Shown: one piece after another, positions 6,164-6,254 of the stretch
Layout: each line of letters begins with the position of its first letter
How positions within the stretch are numbered: position 1 is the first letter of the stretch
Assembly: GCA_017882065.1 (NCBI GenBank)
Contig: JADGQD010000122.1
Coordinates: 1-6,254, forward strand
Origin: Anaerolineales bacterium
GTDB lineage: Bacteria > Chloroflexota > Anaerolineae > Anaerolineales > Villigracilaceae
Direction: 5' to 3'
DNA: 6,254 bases
The notes under the pieces: generated by a model
Seen by the model: only the letters and a program-made list of their open reading frames with translations
Told to the model about the DNA's origin: nothing
Database searches by the model: none
Program-made: the position numbers and the translations under genes

Positions 6164-6254
6164 ATGCCTAAACGCCTTTGGCCCATTCTGTGGATCCCTG
6201 GTATGCATCTTACTGATGGCTTTCCGGGGGAAACAATGGCCGGCTTTCGGGAGT
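6164..6254 (+). CDS. Possible start of a downstream gene (unrecognised, truncated)
   Basis: A + strand frame opens at ATG 6164 and stays open to the window edge, giving about 30 residues beginning MPKRLWPILWIPG. I do not recognise it. No Shine-Dalgarno precedes 6164. An in-frame ATG at 6236 has a better leader (GGGGGAA, five to six bases before it) and may be the true start. Minus-strand frames are also open across much of this stretch, so the coding strand is uncertain. A GTATAC (6154-6159), like the core of the operator repeats at 503-531, lies just before the first ATG. Confidence 0.25.
   Translation, partial: MPKRLWPILWIPGMHLTDGFPGETMAGFRE

Noticed and set aside
1..6254. CRISPR arrays, tRNA or rRNA genes, insertion sequences, attachment sites
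   Set aside because: I found no repeat-spacer pattern, cloverleaf, transposase motif or terminal inverted repeat. Apart from short gaps, the window is filled by one transporter cluster.

Overview
The window looks like bacterial chromosome from the phylum Chloroflexota, most likely class Anaerolineae. This is inferred from protein style: a lipoprotein with a Pro/Thr/Val-rich linker after the lipobox, and long forms of both permeases. No rRNA or other taxonomic marker is present. GC content looks moderate and even throughout, with nothing that suggests recent transfer.

All confident genes are on the + strand and form one BMP-family (basic membrane protein / PnrA-like) ABC import cluster. Bases 1-448 are the 3' end of a first BMP-type substrate-binding protein. 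Bases 449-653 form a regulatory gap with a good sigma70-type promoter, a repeated GTATAC operator-like motif over its -10 box, and a long Shine-Dalgarno sequence in front of a 17-codon micro-ORF. Then come a complete BMP lipoprotein (654-1820), a strong hairpin (1839-1862), the double ATP-binding subunit (1905-3476) and two permeases (3489-4772 and 4821-6092). A terminator-like hairpin follows at 6119-6140. A possible further gene starts near 6164 and runs off the window.

How the genes work together: the lipoprotein captures a ligand outside the membrane, the two permeases form the channel, and the two-domain ATPase powers uptake. The nearest characterised systems are the Bacillus subtilis guanosine importer NupNOPQ (formerly YufNOPQ) and Treponema PnrA, so a purine nucleoside or related ligand is the best guess. 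The sequence alone does not prove the substrate. The hairpin between the lipoprotein and the ATPase probably lets the binding protein be made in excess over the membrane complex.

I see no wholly new system. The points most worth checking are the two tandem binding proteins with differing pocket motifs, the operator-like repeats next to a micro-ORF that resembles a GntR-regulator N-terminus, and the extra N-terminal membrane segments in the second permease.
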